A program made the translations under genes and the position numbers. From NCBI GenBank assembly GCA_023459795.1, contig JAEWSP010000022.1, positions 1 to 48,789 of the forward strand: a DNA stretch of 48,789 nucleotides, in the 5' to 3' direction. Below are positions 48,590 through 48,789 of this stretch, one piece after another (within the stretch, counting starts at the first letter, position 1; every line of letters starts with the position of its first letter). The notes beneath the pieces are model-generated. The model saw only the letters and a list, made by a program, of their open reading frames with translations, did no database searches and was not told where the DNA came from. Source of the DNA: Bacillota bacterium (GTDB lineage: Bacteria > Bacillota_I > Bacilli_A > RFN20 > CAG-288).

Positions 48590-48789
48590 TGTTAATCCTT
48601 TTTCATTATTTCCTTGTTAAATTGTTATTTATGGGATAATTTTGGCTCCTTCTTTTTGTTTATAGACTCTAGAGTGCACGTGAGGGATGGGAAATGCCAT
48701 GAAATCGGCAATGTTTCAGTGCTTGGTGGCACGATATCACATAATTTTGACGGTTTTCAGCATGATTTCGATGAGAGCCTGTGCCTTCA
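48590..48789. other. AT-rich right edge without an assignable gene
   Basis: The first 70 bases are AT-rich and include an AAGGAAATA site before a five-codon frame (minus, near 48627). From about 48663 the composition changes: CTCTAGAGTGCAC, a GTGC/GCAC hairpin (48719-48732) and a minus-strand frame open from the edge to a stop at 48737 (ending KTVKIM). This may be the end of another mobile element, but too little is visible to name it. Confidence 0.3.

Noticed and set aside
1..48789. CRISPR array, prophage or plasmid origin
   Set aside because: No regularly spaced repeats, no cas genes, no phage structural genes and no replication initiator seen in the window.

Overview
The window looks like a chromosomal segment from a Firmicute, probably one of the Bacilli near Erysipelotrichia or the mollicute-like lineages. 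Supporting signs are AGGAGG-type ribosome binding sites, many short-loop hairpin terminators with T runs, an RNase J, a BMP-lipoprotein nucleoside transporter operon, class II fructose-bisphosphate aldolase, a CmpB-family membrane protein, and tRNA genes with encoded CCA. Base composition is near 50 percent G+C in core genes, higher in one insertion sequence, and clearly AT-rich in the last 400 bases. The genus is not determinable from sequence reading alone.

Layout. 1-127: end of an IS3-like element running off the left edge. 199-5025 (minus): RNase J-like protein, then an agmatine-to-putrescine operon (aguA-aguB) ending in exonuclease III. 5110-7816 (plus): DJ-1/PfpI, CvpA and a P-loop kinase fused to a CYTH-like domain. 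7919-13593 (plus): a promoter, a long structured leader ending in a terminator-like hairpin, then a BmpA lipoprotein, a double ABC ATPase with a repeat-bearing C-terminal tail, and two permeases. 13703-15462: aldolase and two small membrane proteins. 15466-17302: an intact IS1182-type element inserted between two convergent genes. 17307-19354 (minus): fmt, ybaK-like and maa-like genes. 19430-21026 (plus): CmpB-family and LUD genes. 21165-22472 (minus): a decayed XRE/DUF3990 pair. 22604-25193 (minus): purA-purB. 25344-29324 (minus): HD-GYP protein, tRNA-Ala, mtaB, an unrecognised gene, and a tRNA-Gly/tRNA-Asp operon. 29438-32514 (plus): HAD hydrolase, hprT and an FAD oxidoreductase. 32591-35548 (minus): glf and a Na/Pi cotransporter. 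35700-42058 (minus): a rimO, ABC, ABC, cysS operon. 42243-44278 (minus): a TtcA-like gene with two glutathione peroxidases. 44577-48589 (minus): remains of a locus combining a nonribosomal peptide carrier/reductase, a SpoIIE-type phosphatase, RsbW-like ATPase domains and a MATE exporter.

Functional themes are purine salvage and interconversion (BMP transporter, hprT, purA, purB), tRNA and translation upkeep (fmt, ybaK, cysS, rimO, mtaB, ttcA, tRNAs), polyamine formation, and peroxide defence. The two observations most worth following are the leader of the BMP operon, which has the architecture of a transcription-attenuation riboswitch but matches no class I can name, and the partner-switch/NRPS/MATE locus at the right end, which appears mutated here but may be intact in relatives. 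Several breaks in that locus lie at homopolymer runs, so sequencing error or phase variation must be excluded before it is called dead.
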